Part shown: positions 1 to 8,297 of the stretch, in pieces | Position numbering within the stretch: the first letter of the stretch is position 1 | Layout of the letters: every line of letters starts with the position of its first letter | Source: Cupriavidus sp. WGlv3 | Lineage (GTDB): Bacteria; Pseudomonadota; Gammaproteobacteria; Burkholderiales; Burkholderiaceae | Direction of reading: 5' to 3' | DNA length: 64,000 bases | NCBI RefSeq assembly: GCF_023952475.1 | Contig: NZ_JALHRX010000019.1 | Location: forward strand, 33,589 to 97,588 | The notes under the pieces: model-generated | Databases searched by the model: none | What the model saw: the letters and a program-made list of their open reading frames with translations, nothing else | Told to the model about the DNA's origin: nothing | Translations under genes and position numbers: made by a program

Positions 1-2
1 GC

Positions 3-485
3 CTGCGCGCCGACATCGGCACGTTCGAACAGCGCGGCGTGGCCTCGTGGTACGGCAAGGGCTTCCATGGCCGCAAGACCGCCAACGGCGAGCGCTTCGA
101 CATGCGCGCCATGACCGCGGCGCATCCGTCGCTGCCGCTGGACAGCTGGGTGCTGGTGCGCAACCTGCGCAACAACAAGGTCGCGGTGCTGCGCATCAAT
201 GACCGCGGCCCGTACCACGGCAACCGCGTGCTGGATGTGTCCTACGGCGCGGCGCGCCGCCTGGGCTTTGTCGAGCGCGGCGCCACCAACGTCGAGATCC
301 GCCGCCTGACCCGCACCGAGGTCGCCGCGCTGGGCCCGCAGGTCGATGCCGGCGGCACCGAGGCCGGCGACGGCAGCGGTGATGACGACGTGTCCGTGCC
401 GGAACTGGCCAATTCGCTGGCGCCCGCCAAGTCTGGCAAGGCGGCCAGGGCCAGCGGCAAGACCGTCAAGCGCAAGCGCCACTGA
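3..485 (+). CDS. rlpA: RlpA-like lytic transglycosylase, 5' end cut off by the window
   Basis: The reading frame is open from the first bases, so the N-terminus, with any signal peptide or lipobox, lies outside the window. The visible part is a double-psi beta-barrel of the RlpA family: ASWYGKGFHGRKTANGE near the start, then INDRGPY and RVLDVSYGAARRLG. RlpA proteins act in the envelope on denuded peptidoglycan glycan strands, often at the septum. The C-terminus after the barrel is only about 55 residues of charged low-complexity sequence, so there is no C-terminal SPOR domain as in longer RlpA proteins. It is convergent with rsmI. The family is secure; activity is inferred from the family. 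Confidence 0.85.
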   Translation: MRADIGTFEQRGVASWYGKGFHGRKTANGERFDMRAMTAAHPSLPLDSWVLVRNLRNNKVAVLRINDRGPYHGNRVLDVSYGAARRLGFVERGATNVEIRRLTRTEVAALGPQVDAGGTEAGDGSGDDDVSVPELANSLAPAKSGKAARASGKTVKRKRH

Positions 486-581
486 GCGCGCCAGCGCCGT
501 CGCATGCCGCCGCGCGCTGACACTTCCTCCTTACATTCTGACCTGCAGGCCCGCGCCGGTGTCCGCGCGCGGGCCGTGCCA

Positions 582-1487
582 TCAATCGCCGGCGTCGCCG
601 GCACGCTGCGCCAGCGCCAGCTGATACAGTGCGCCGGTCTCCGCGCCGGTGATCGCGGCCGCCAGCTTGGCGGCGCGCTTGGCCGGCAGCTCGGCCAGCA
701 GCAGCGCCAGCACGCGCTGCGCTTCGGCATCCGGCACGCCATCAGCGGCGGCGCTGCCGGCCCCCTCCACCACCAGCACGAATTCCCCCTTGGCCCGGTT
801 CGGGTCGGCCGCGAGCCAGGCCGGCGCCTGCGCCACCGGCACCACGGCGATGTCTTCGAACAGCTTGGTCAGTTCGCGCCCTACCAGCAGCCGGCGCTCG
901 CCCGGCAGGCCCGCGGCCAGCGCGGCGAGGGTGTCGGCGATGCGGTGCGGCGCCTCGTAGCAGACCCAGGCGTGCTCCAGCGCCGCCAGCCGGGCGATCG
1001 CCTCGGTGCGGGCCTTGGGCTTGGGGGGCAGGAAGCCGGCAAAGGTGAAGCGGCCCGCGCCGGCATCGAGCAGGTCGCCCGCCACCGACAGCGCCGCCAC
1101 CGCCGCGCTGGGACCGGGCAGGGGCACCACCGGATGGCCGGCGGCGCGCACTGCCTCGACCAGCCGCGCGCCGGGGTCGGAGATACCGGGCGTGCCGGCG
1201 TCCGAGACGTAGGCGATGCGCTCGCCCGCCGCCAGGCGTTCGGCGATGCGGCCCGCGGCCTCGCGCTCGTTGTGCTCGTGCACCGCCACCAGCGGGCGCT
1301 GCAGGCCGACGCGCGACAGCAACTGGCCGGTATTGCGGGTGTCTTCGCAGGCCACGGCGTCGGCCAGCCCCAGCACATGCAGCGCGCGCAGCGACAGGTC
1401 GGCGACATTGCCGATGGGCGTGGCCACGACATAGAGCGTGCCGGCCGGGTACGACTGGCTTGCCGCCAGGGAGATCCAGTCACTCAT
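582..1487 (-). CDS. rsmI: 16S rRNA (cytidine-1402-2'-O)-methyltransferase RsmI
   Basis: A 301-residue protein of normal length for RsmI, which 2'-O-methylates C1402 of 16S rRNA using S-adenosylmethionine in the ribosomal P site. Diagnostic motifs are ATPIGNVADLSLRAL near residue 21, CEDTRNTGQLL near 47, and the glycine-rich GTPGISDPG near 97, all of the tetrapyrrole-methylase-like fold. The ATG at 1487 is 18 bp from the yraN start on the other strand, so both promoters must share a very short divergent region or lie inside the opposing genes. The pairing of rsmI with yraN-diaA-dolP matches the arrangement known from E. coli, except that lpoA is not between them here. Confidence 0.96.
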   Translation of the reverse strand: MSDWISLAASQSYPAGTLYVVATPIGNVADLSLRALHVLGLADAVACEDTRNTGQLLSRVGLQRPLVAVHEHNEREAAGRIAERLAAGERIAYVSDAGTPGISDPGARLVEAVRAAGHPVVPLPGPSAAVAALSVAGDLLDAGAGRFTFAGFLPPKPKARTEAIARLAALEHAWVCYEAPHRIADTLAALAAGLPGERRLLVGRELTKLFEDIAVVPVAQAPAWLAADPNRAKGEFVLVVEGAGSAAADGVPDAEAQRVLALLLAELPAKRAAKLAAAITGAETGALYQLALAQRAGDAGD

Positions 1488-1505
1488 GCTTGAGAACTTC
1501 CGTTG

Positions 1506-1916
1506 ATGCGATCATTCAAATCCACCACGCAGGTGCCGGCCAGGCAGGCGCCAAGCCGGCAGGCACGCGGGGCGCAGGCGGAGGACCGGGCCCTGGCCCA
1601 CTTGCGGCGCCAGGGCCTGGAGCCCGTGGTGCGCAATTATCGCTGCAAAGGCGGCGAGATCGACCTGGTGATGCGCGCGCCGGACGGCACGCTGGTGTTC
1701 GTCGAGGTGCGCCAGCGCAGCGGACGGGGCTTCGGCGGCGCCGCGGCCAGCGTCACGCCGGCCAAGCAGCGGCGCGTGCTGCTGGCCGCCGGGCACTACC
1801 TGGCCACGCTGGCCCGGGTGCCGCCATGCCGCTTCGACGTGGTGGCGCTCGAACCCGGCCGGCTCGAGTGGCTGCAGCACGCCTTTGACCTGGATGCTGC
1901 CGGGGCTGGGTCATAA
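1506..1916 (+). CDS. yraN: YraN/UPF0102 family endonuclease-like protein
   Basis: A 136-residue protein of the UPF0102 (YraN) family. The restriction-endonuclease-like core is visible: AEDRALAHLRRQGL, then GGEIDLVMR and FVEVRQRS, the family's E-I-D-L and V-E-V-(K/R) positions, with R in place of the more usual K in the last motif. The biochemical role of the family is poorly defined; a DNA-processing function is only inferred from the fold. ATG at 1506 follows an in-frame TTG at 1503 that could also be used. It is first in a probable yraN-diaA-dolP operon, 61 bp before diaA. Confidence 0.88.
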   Translation: MRSFKSTTQVPARQAPSRQARGAQAEDRALAHLRRQGLEPVVRNYRCKGGEIDLVMRAPDGTLVFVEVRQRSGRGFGGAAASVTPAKQRRVLLAAGHYLATLARVPPCRFDVVALEPGRLEWLQHAFDLDAAGAGS

Positions 1917-1977
1917 TGCACGGCAAACATGAAGGGCGATTCGCGGATCGCCATGGCAACAAGCGGGCCCCAGAGCC

Positions 1978-2565
1978 ATGAGTATCGACAGTATCCAGCA
2001 ACAGTTCCTAGACAGTGCCGAAGCCAAGCGACAGGCCGCGGCGGTAATGGCCCCCCATATCGACGCCGCGGTGGAGCGCATGGTCGGCGCGCTGACCAGC
2101 GGCAACAAGATCCTGGCCTGCGGCAATGGCGGCTCGGCGGCGCAGGCGCAGCATTTCGCCGCCGGGCTGGTCGGGCGCTTCGAGCGCGAACGGCCCGGCC
2201 TGGCCGCGATCGCGCTGAGCACCGACGGCTCGATCCTGACCGCGATCGGCAACGACTACGACTTCAGCAAGGTGTTTGCCAAGCAGGTCGAGGCGCTCGG
2301 CCAGCCCGGCGACATCCTGCTGGCGATTTCCACGTCGGGCAATTCGGACAACGTGATGGCTGCCGTGGCCGCCGCGCGCCAGCGCGAGATGGCGGTGGTG
2401 GCGCTGACCGGCAAGGGCGGCGGGGCTATCGCCGGCTTGCTCGATGAATTCGACATCCACCTGTGCGTGCCAAGCGAGCGCACCGCGCGCATCCAGGAAG
2501 TGCACCTGCTGACGCTGCACTGCCTGTGCAACGGCATCGACGAGGCACTGCTCGGGGAAGCGTGA
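1978..2565 (+). CDS. diaA: SIS-domain DnaA-binding protein DiaA (often labelled GmhA-like)
   Basis: A 195-residue single SIS-domain protein. It resembles E. coli DiaA along its length: CGNGGSAAQAQHFAAG, LLAISTSGNSDNV, and the C-terminal ARIQEVHLLTLHCLC. DiaA forms tetramers that bind DnaA and promote initiation at oriC. The alternative is phosphoheptose isomerase GmhA, but the glutamate that GmhA has just after the HFA histidine (FAEEL) is replaced here (FAAGL), which favours DiaA. Position between yraN and dolP is the classical diaA context. Start chosen at the ATG that gives the family's normal N-terminus. Confidence 0.88.
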   Translation: MSIDSIQQQFLDSAEAKRQAAAVMAPHIDAAVERMVGALTSGNKILACGNGGSAAQAQHFAAGLVGRFERERPGLAAIALSTDGSILTAIGNDYDFSKVFAKQVEALGQPGDILLAISTSGNSDNVMAAVAAARQREMAVVALTGKGGGAIAGLLDEFDIHLCVPSERTARIQEVHLLTLHCLCNGIDEALLGEA

Positions 2566-2618
2566 TGCCGGGCATCCGACGACCCCTATTTCCAACATAC
2601 AGCCACAGCAAGGACCGC

Positions 2619-3497
2619 ATGACTCATCTGCCCACTACGCAAGCTTCCCGGAACGGCGCGGAGGCGCGCCATCCTTCCCGCCCCCTGGCCAGCTCCGGCC
2701 TGGGCCGCGCCGGCCTGGCCGCGGCCGCGCTGGTGTGCGCCACGCAGCTGGCCGGCTGCTTTCCGGTGATTGCCGGCGCCATGGGCACCGGGGTGGCCAT
2801 GGCCACCGACCGCCGCCCGGCCGCCACTCAGACCGTCGACCGCGGCCTGCAGCTGGAGGCCGAGAGCACCATCAACTCTCGCTTCAGCGGCCAGGCCCGA
2901 GTCAACGTGACCGTCTTCAACCGCAAGGTGCTGCTGACCGGCGAAGCGAAGAACGACAGCGTCAAGCAACAGATCGAGCAGTACGTGCGCGGCCTGCAGA
3001 ATGCGCGCGTGGTGATCAATGAGCTGGAGGTGGTCAACTCGCCCGGCTTCATGACCCAGAGCCAGGACGCCTACCTGACCAGCAAGGTCAAGACGCTGCT
3101 GATGACCGCGGAAGGCGTGCCGTCCAACTCGATCAAGATCACCACGGAAAAGAGCGTGGTCTACCTGCTCGGCGTGGTCACCAGCGCCGAGGGCGACCGG
3201 GCCACGGACGTGGCGCGCAATGCCTCCGGCGTGACCAAGGTGGTCAAGGCCTTCGACTACGTCAACGACAACGAGCGCGCGCGCCTGGATGCGGCCTCGA
3301 CCTCGGAGAACCCGTCGTTCGACGGCAGCGTCGGCACGCCGGCGCCGGTGCAGTCGGTGCCGGGCGTGGGCGGGCCGATCGATGCGCCCGCCGGTGCCGC
3401 GCCTGGTACCGCGGGCAGCGCGGGCGCCACCACCGCGCCGGTCGCGGCCCCGGTCACTTCGCCGGTGGCGCTGCCGCCCGGCCGCAATCTGCCCTGA
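2619..3497 (+). CDS. dolP: Outer-membrane BON-domain lipoprotein DolP
   Basis: 292 residues from the ATG at 2619. A long basic N-terminus leads into a hydrophobic segment with the lipobox LAGC (Cys47), predicting lipidation and export. Two BON domains follow (roughly residues 85-150 and 160-230; VNVTVFNRKVLLTGEA and the second VVYLLGVVTSAEGD). DolP (YraP) in E. coli is an outer-membrane lipoprotein that binds anionic phospholipid at division sites and supports envelope integrity. This copy carries an extra 60-residue Pro/Ala-rich tail absent from the shorter E. coli protein. The frame is open further upstream over diaA, but the ATG at 2619 gives the signal peptide. It is last in the operon, followed by a terminator. 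Confidence 0.9.
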   Translation: MTHLPTTQASRNGAEARHPSRPLASSGLGRAGLAAAALVCATQLAGCFPVIAGAMGTGVAMATDRRPAATQTVDRGLQLEAESTINSRFSGQARVNVTVFNRKVLLTGEAKNDSVKQQIEQYVRGLQNARVVINELEVVNSPGFMTQSQDAYLTSKVKTLLMTAEGVPSNSIKITTEKSVVYLLGVVTSAEGDRATDVARNASGVTKVVKAFDYVNDNERARLDAASTSENPSFDGSVGTPAPVQSVPGVGGPIDAPAGAAPGTAGSAGATTAPVAAPVTSPVALPPGRNLP

Positions 3498-3531
3498 AGC
3501 GCGCACCGCCGCAGGTCCCGGGCTGGTCACA

Positions 3532-3561
3532 ACGGCGTCCGCTAATGCGGGCGCCGTTTTT
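3532..3561 (+). terminator. Rho-independent terminator after dolP
   Basis: Stem arms 3532-3542 and 3547-3557 pair over 11 bp with one G-T wobble around a TAAT loop, followed by TTTT. It sits 35 bp after the dolP stop and ends the yraN-diaA-dolP unit before the sulfur cluster. Confidence 0.85.
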
Positions 3562-3673
3562 CGTTCTGCGGTTTGCAACGCACACGGTGGCCGGTCGATG
3601 TGCTACGGTTGCCACGCTGGCTGACTGCGCTGACTGTGATAGCGCTGCGCCGGCCCCCAGACGGAGCGAGACC

Positions 3674-4051
3674 ATGACAACAACGATCCCCCGGCCTGCC
3701 TGGCGTATTCCGTCCCGACTGGCGCTGCTGGCAGCGATGCTGTGCGCGCAGCCGGCGCTGTCGGCCGAACCCGGCGGCGCGCCAGCCCCCGCGCCTGTCC
3801 AGGCCACCGATGCCGCGCTGCGCGCGCGCAGCCAGGCCGCCGCGTGCACCAGTTGCCACGGCCCAGCCGGGCGGGCCCCGGCGGGCAGCACGATTCCGCC
3901 ACTGGCCGGCCGCCCGCAGGCGGAGCTGGCCGCGCAGATGCAGGCATTCAAGGCCGGCACGCGCCCGGCCACGGTGATGCACCAGATTGCCAAGGGTTAC
4001 AGCGACGACCAGATCGCCGCGATCGCGGCGTGGTTTGCCGCCGTGCGCTGA
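3674..4051 (+). CDS. fccA: Monohaem cytochrome c subunit of flavocytochrome c sulfide dehydrogenase
   Basis: 125 residues with a Sec-type signal peptide ending around ALSA, then one c-type haem site CTSCH (Cys58, Cys61, His62) and a class I fold with a methionine-containing C-terminal half (MHQIAKGYSDDQIAAIAAWF). It lies 12 bp before the FccB-type flavoprotein, so it is the likely electron-accepting haem subunit (FccA, also called SoxE). FccAB complexes oxidise sulfide in the periplasm and pass electrons to cytochrome c. The ATG at 3674 is preceded by GGAGCGA; the frame is open farther upstream but that stretch has no signal-peptide character. Confidence 0.85.
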   Translation: MTTTIPRPAWRIPSRLALLAAMLCAQPALSAEPGGAPAPAPVQATDAALRARSQAAACTSCHGPAGRAPAGSTIPPLAGRPQAELAAQMQAFKAGTRPATVMHQIAKGYSDDQIAAIAAWFAAVR

Positions 4052-4063
4052 CAGGAGCGAGCC

Positions 4064-5329
4064 ATGCACAGACGAAGCTTCCTCGGCGCCGCGGGCGCCG
4101 CAGTCCTGGGTACGGCCGGGATCCGGCCGGCGCGCGCCGCGGCCCGCGCCAGGGTGGTGGTGGTGGGCGGCGGCTATGGCGGCGCCACGGCGGCCCGCTA
4201 CCTGCGCGAATGGAGCGGGCAGGCGGTCGAGGTGACGCTGGTCGAACCGAATCCGGCCTTTGTTTCATGCCCGCTGTCGAACCTGGTGCTGGGCGGCAGC
4301 CGCCAGCTCGGCGACCTGACCCTGCCGTACGACGCACTGGTGCGCCGCCACGGCGTGCAGCTCGCGCGCGACACCGCGGTCGCCATCGACCCGGCCAAGC
4401 GGACCGTGCGCCTTGCGGGGGGCAGCGTGCTGCCCTATGACCGCCTGCTGCTGTCGCCCGGCGTCGAGATGATGCGCGAGGCGCTGCCCGGGCTGAAGCG
4501 GCCGGGCGGCGACCAGATCCTGCATGCCTGGAAGGCCGGCCCCGAAACTGTCGCGCTGCGCCGCCAGCTGGAGGCGATGCCCGACGGCGGCACCTATGCC
4601 ATCAGCGTGCCGCTGGCGCCGTACCGCTGCCCGCCGGGCCCGTACGAGCGCGCCTGCCAGGTGGCGCACTATTTCAGGCAGCACAAGCCGCGCAGCAAGG
4701 TGCTGATCCTGGACGCCAATGCCGACATCACTTCCAAGGCGGCGCTGTTCCGCCAGGTGTGGGCCACGCAATACCCGGGCATGGTGGAATACCGGCCGCA
4801 GCACGAGGCGGCCGATGTGGACCCCGCCACGCGCACGCTCAAGTTCGAGGTGCAGGACGACGTGCGCGCCGACGTGCTCAATCTGCTGCCGCCGCAGCGG
4901 GCCGGCGCGATCGCGGTGTCGGCCGGGCTGGCCACGGCCAATGGCAAGTGGTGCGAGGTGGATTTCATCAGCTTCGAGTCGCGCGCCGCGCCCCATATCC
5001 ATGTGATCGGCGACGCGATCCAGATCGCGCCGCTGATGCCCAAGTCCGGTCATATGGCCAACCAGCACGGCAAGGTCGCGGCGGCGGCGCTGGTGGCGCT
5101 GCTGTCGGGCCGCGCCCCGGACCCGGAGCCGCTGTACAACAACACCTGCTACAGCTTCACCTCCGACCGCGAGGCGGTGCATGTGTCCAGCGTGCATCGC
5201 TACGACGCGGCGCAGAAGACCATGGTCACGGTGCCGGGCTCGGGCGGGCTGTCGCCGGCGCCGACGGTGCTGGAGGGCGATTACGCGCTGGCGTGGGCGC
5301 GGGGAATCTGGGCGGAGATGCTGGCCTGA
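4064..5329 (+). CDS. fccB: Flavocytochrome c sulfide dehydrogenase, FAD subunit
   Basis: 421 residues, the usual size for FccB (SoxF). A twin-arginine signal is visible at the N-terminus (RRSFLGAAGAAVLG), then the FAD-binding Rossmann motif VVVVGGGYGGATAARY. Conserved cysteines include one in FVSCPLSNLVLGG, Cys189 in YRCPPGPYERAC and Cys362 in NNTCYSF; in studied FccB proteins a redox-active cystine next to the flavin receives sulfide. The C-terminal region matches the FCSD flavin-binding domain. It is translated from an ATG with GGAGCGA upstream, directly after fccA. The pair sits upstream of the sox genes, consistent with sulfide oxidation alongside thiosulfate oxidation. Confidence 0.92.
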   Translation: MHRRSFLGAAGAAVLGTAGIRPARAAARARVVVVGGGYGGATAARYLREWSGQAVEVTLVEPNPAFVSCPLSNLVLGGSRQLGDLTLPYDALVRRHGVQLARDTAVAIDPAKRTVRLAGGSVLPYDRLLLSPGVEMMREALPGLKRPGGDQILHAWKAGPETVALRRQLEAMPDGGTYAISVPLAPYRCPPGPYERACQVAHYFRQHKPRSKVLILDANADITSKAALFRQVWATQYPGMVEYRPQHEAADVDPATRTLKFEVQDDVRADVLNLLPPQRAGAIAVSAGLATANGKWCEVDFISFESRAAPHIHVIGDAIQIAPLMPKSGHMANQHGKVAAAALVALLSGRAPDPEPLYNNTCYSFTSDREAVHVSSVHRYDAAQKTMVTVPGSGGLSPAPTVLEGDYALAWARGIWAEMLA

Positions 5330-5464
5330 CGGTGGCGGCGCTGCCTGCGCTGCCGGCGGCACGGCTGCCCGCACAAAACCGCAAGAACGTGCAATGCCGC
5401 GCGCGCCGGCGCTGCTACGCTAGGCGTCCCGATCGAACTCGCGCGCCCGCGCACGGCATCCCCC

Positions 5465-6361
5465 ATGCAAGCCAGAGACCGTCTCCTCGCCCTCGCCATC
5501 GTCTGCGTCTGGGGCGTCAACTTCGTCGTGATCAAGGTCGGGCTGGCGGGCGTGCCGCCGATGCTGCTGGGGGCGCTGCGCTTCCTGCTGGTGGTGTTCC
5601 CGGCCATCTTCCTGGTGCCGCGCCCGCGCGTGCCGTGGCGGCTGCTGCTGGCCTACGGCGCCACCATCAGCCTGGGCCAGTTTGCCTTCCTGTTCTACGC
5701 CATGGCGGTCGGCATGCCGGCCGGCCTGGCGTCGCTGGTGCTGCAGTCGCAGGCCTTCTTCACGCTGGCGATCGCCGCGCTGTGGCTGGGCGAGCCGGTG
5801 CGCTGGCACAACTTCGCCGGCATGGCGGTGGCGGCCGGCGGGCTGGCCCTGATCGGCGCCGGTGCCGGCGCGGGTAGCGTGGGCGGCATGAGCGCGGCGG
5901 GCTTCGTGCTGACGCTGTGCGCGGCGTTCTGCTGGGCCAGCGGCAATATCGTCAGCAAGAAGATCGGCCCCGTGGACCTGCTCGGGCTGGTAATCTGGGG
6001 CGCGCTGGTGCCGATCGTGCCGTTCGCGCTGCTGTCGCTCTGGTTCGAGGGCCCGGCGCGCATCGTGCAAAGCGTGACGCAGCTGTCGGGCATGGCGGTG
6101 TTTGCGGTGGCGTACCTGGCGTTCGCGGCGACGGTGTTCGGCTACACCATGTGGGGCCGGCTGCTGACGCGCTATCCTGCCAGCCAGGTGGCGCCGCTGA
6201 CGCTGCTGGTGCCGGTTGTGGGGCTGGTGTCGGCGCACGCGCTGCTGGGCGAGGACTTGTCCGGGCTGCAGTGGATCGGCGCCGCGGTGGTGATGGCCGG
6301 GCTGCTGCTCAACGTGTTCGGCCAGCGCTTGTGGGCGGGCAGGGCGCTGGCGCGCCGCTGA
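5465..6361 (+). CDS. eamA: EamA-type amino-acid/metabolite exporter (O-acetylserine/cysteine type)
   Basis: 298 residues with ten predicted hydrophobic segments in two EamA (DMT superfamily) repeats, starting with CVWGVNFVVIKVGLAGVPP and the second repeat around FCWASGNIVSKKIG. The pattern resembles E. coli EamA (YdeD), which exports O-acetylserine and cysteine. Location between the sulfide dehydrogenase and the sox regulator hints at a link with sulfur metabolism, but that is inference only; the substrate cannot be read from the sequence. No strong ribosome binding site precedes the ATG. Confidence 0.8.
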   Translation: MQARDRLLALAIVCVWGVNFVVIKVGLAGVPPMLLGALRFLLVVFPAIFLVPRPRVPWRLLLAYGATISLGQFAFLFYAMAVGMPAGLASLVLQSQAFFTLAIAALWLGEPVRWHNFAGMAVAAGGLALIGAGAGAGSVGGMSAAGFVLTLCAAFCWASGNIVSKKIGPVDLLGLVIWGALVPIVPFALLSLWFEGPARIVQSVTQLSGMAVFAVAYLAFAATVFGYTMWGRLLTRYPASQVAPLTLLVPVVGLVSAHALLGEDLSGLQWIGAAVVMAGLLLNVFGQRLWAGRALARR

Positions 6362-6409
6362 GCCGTCGCGCGGGGGCAGCATGTTGTGCTGCATCAATGG
6401 GTAAACACT

Positions 6410-6429
6410 ATATGCGCATTCACGCATAT
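6410..6429. promoter_or_regulatory. Palindrome at the soxR start, candidate autoregulatory operator
   Basis: ATATGCG (6410-6416) and CGCATAT (6423-6429) form a perfect 7-bp inverted repeat with a 6-bp spacer. It is followed by another AT-rich partly symmetric stretch up to 6440. Long A/T-rich symmetric sites are typical targets of ArsR-family repressors such as SoxR, BigR and SqrR. The palindrome overlaps two possible upstream ATGs (6397, 6412), which argues that translation really starts at 6448. Confidence 0.55.
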
Positions 6430-6447
6430 ACGAATATATTGGACGGC

Positions 6448-6831
6448 ATGGAAGAGCTGGATCGCGTGTTCGAAAAGGTATCGGGTTACTTCAGCCTGCT
6501 GGCGGAGCCGACGCGGCTGAAGATCCTGCACGCCTTGTGCGATGGCGAGAAGCCGGTCAGCACGGTGGTCGAGACGGTGGGTTCGTCGCAGACCAACGTG
6601 TCGCGGCATCTCAACGCGATGTACCGCTCGGGCGTGCTGTCGCGCCGCAAGGAGGCGAACCTGGTGTTCTACGCCATTGCGGACGAAAGCGTGATCGAGC
6701 TGTGCCGCACGGTCTGCGTGCAGGTGGCGAGCCGGCTGGAGGACAACGCCTTGCCCTCCGGCGTGGTGGACCGCTTCATGGCACAGCCCGCGCCGGAAAC
6801 CCCGGCGCGCCGGCGGCGCACGGCAAGCTAG
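6448..6831 (+). CDS. soxR: ArsR-family regulator of the sox cluster (SoxR-like)
   Basis: 127 residues from the ATG at 6448 (in-frame ATGs at 6397 and 6412 are possible). The winged helix-turn-helix is clear: YFSLLAEPTRLKILHAL, then SQTNVSRHLNAMYRSGVL and the wing RRKEANLVFYAI. Cysteines at LCDGE near the first helices and CRTVC in the last helix occupy positions like the cysteine pair of persulfide-sensing ArsR proteins (SqrR/BigR group), so this is probably a sulfane-sulfur sensor that represses sox genes until reduced sulfur appears. It lies directly ahead of soxC in the same direction with a palindrome at its own start. Sensor chemistry is inferred. Confidence 0.8.
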   Translation: MEELDRVFEKVSGYFSLLAEPTRLKILHALCDGEKPVSTVVETVGSSQTNVSRHLNAMYRSGVLSRRKEANLVFYAIADESVIELCRTVCVQVASRLEDNALPSGVVDRFMAQPAPETPARRRRTAS

Positions 6832-6947
6832 CCGCGCCACCACTCTTCCGGCAGCAAACGGCGGCGCCGCACCCGTTGCAGCGCCCTGTACAACAGGCAC
6901 GCCGACCGGTCTGACCGACCGTGGCGAGCGCGCCGGAGGAGACCGCA

Positions 6948-8297
6948 TTGCAGGAACGGAACCGGCCCGGGCGCATCGTGCCCGCGCCCGAGCACTTCGT
7001 CAGCGCATCGCTGCAGCAGGACATCGGCCGGCACGGCCTGGACGCGCCGCGGCGCGACTTCCTGCGCAAGAGCTTCCTGGGTGCCGCCGCGGGCATTGCC
7101 ACGGCGGCGGCAGGCCGGCACGCGCTGGCCGCGGACGGTGATGCCGCCATCCTGCAGCCGCAGCCCTGGGCCACTTCGCTGGGGCAGCCGGTGGCGGCGC
7201 GACCCTACGGCCAGCCCTCGGTCCATGAGAAAAACCTGATCCGGCGCGAGTCGCCCGGCCTGACCCGGGTGTCGGCGGCCTCGGTCGCGTTCGCGCCGCT
7301 GCAGGGCTTCTTCGGCATCATCACGCCCAACGGCCTGCACTTCGAGCGCCACCACCAGGGCTGGCACGATATCGACCCGGCCCGCCATCGCCTGATGATC
7401 AATGGCCTGGTGCGCACGCCGCGGGTCTACACCATGGACGACCTGATGCGCCTGCCGGCGGTGTCGCGCATGCATTTCATCGAATGCGGCGCCAACACCG
7501 GCATGGAGTGGGGCAACGTCGCGGTGCCGACGGTGCAGTACACCCACGGCATGCTGTCGTGCTGCGAATTCACCGGGGTGCCGCTGCGGGTGCTGCTGGA
7601 CGACGCCGGCGCCGACCTGCGCCGCGGCCGCTACCTGCTGGCCGAGGGCGGCGACGGCTCGTCGATGACGCGCACCATCCCGATGGAGCTGGCCGACGAG
7701 ATCATCGTCGCCTGGGGCATGAACGGCGAGATGCTGCGCCCCGAGAACGGCTACCCGCTGCGGCTGGTGGTGCCGGGCGTGCAGGGCGTGTCGTGGGTCA
7801 AGTGGCTGCGCCGGCTGGAGCTGGGCGACCAGCCCTGGAACGCCAAGGACGAGACCATCCACTACGTCGACATGATGCCCGACGGCAAGCTGCGCCAGTA
7901 CACCTCGATCCAGGAGTGCAAGTCGGTCATCACCACGCCGTCGGGCGGGCAGCAACTGGTGGGCAAGGGCTTCTACAACATCAGCGGCCTGGCGTGGTCG
8001 GGGCGCGGACGCGTCAAGCGGGTCGATGTCTCGACCGACGGCGGCCGCAACTGGCGCACCGCGCGGCTGGAGGCGCCGGTGCTGTCCAAATGCCTGACGC
8101 GCTTCAACCTGGACTGGGTCTGGGACGGCGGCCCGGCGATCCTGCAAAGCCGCGCCATCGACGAGACCGGCTACGTGCAGCCGAAGCTGGGGCAGCTGCG
8201 CGCGGTGCGCGGCACGCGCTCGATCTATCACAACAACGCGATCCAGAGCTGGCAGGTGGCAGCCGGCGGCGAGGTGACCAATGTCCATGTGGGCTGA
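6948..8297 (+). CDS. soxC: Sulfane dehydrogenase SoxC, molybdopterin subunit
   Basis: 449 residues from a TTG at 6948. That start is chosen because GGAGGAG lies 6 bp upstream; a GTG at 6921 in the same frame has no such site. A twin-arginine signal is present (RRDFLRKSFLG, residues 35-45). The sulfite-oxidase-type Mo cofactor domain carries the ligand cysteine in HFIECGANTG (about Cys180), followed by the dimerisation domain. SoxC with SoxD removes six electrons from the sulfane sulfur bound to SoxY in the periplasm; its presence implies complete oxidation of thiosulfate to sulfate without sulfur globules. soxD overlaps its 3' end by 17 bp. Confidence 0.95.
   Translation: MQERNRPGRIVPAPEHFVSASLQQDIGRHGLDAPRRDFLRKSFLGAAAGIATAAAGRHALAADGDAAILQPQPWATSLGQPVAARPYGQPSVHEKNLIRRESPGLTRVSAASVAFAPLQGFFGIITPNGLHFERHHQGWHDIDPARHRLMINGLVRTPRVYTMDDLMRLPAVSRMHFIECGANTGMEWGNVAVPTVQYTHGMLSCCEFTGVPLRVLLDDAGADLRRGRYLLAEGGDGSSMTRTIPMELADEIIVAWGMNGEMLRPENGYPLRLVVPGVQGVSWVKWLRRLELGDQPWNAKDETIHYVDMMPDGKLRQYTSIQECKSVITTPSGGQQLVGKGFYNISGLAWSGRGRVKRVDVSTDGGRNWRTARLEAPVLSKCLTRFNLDWVWDGGPAILQSRAIDETGYVQPKLGQLRAVRGTRSIYHNNAIQSWQVAAGGEVTNVHVG

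Noticed and set aside
548..575. Stem-loop between rlpA and rsmI (arms 548-556 and 567-575)
   Set aside because: The arms pair well but there is no T-run in either direction, so a terminator is not supported.
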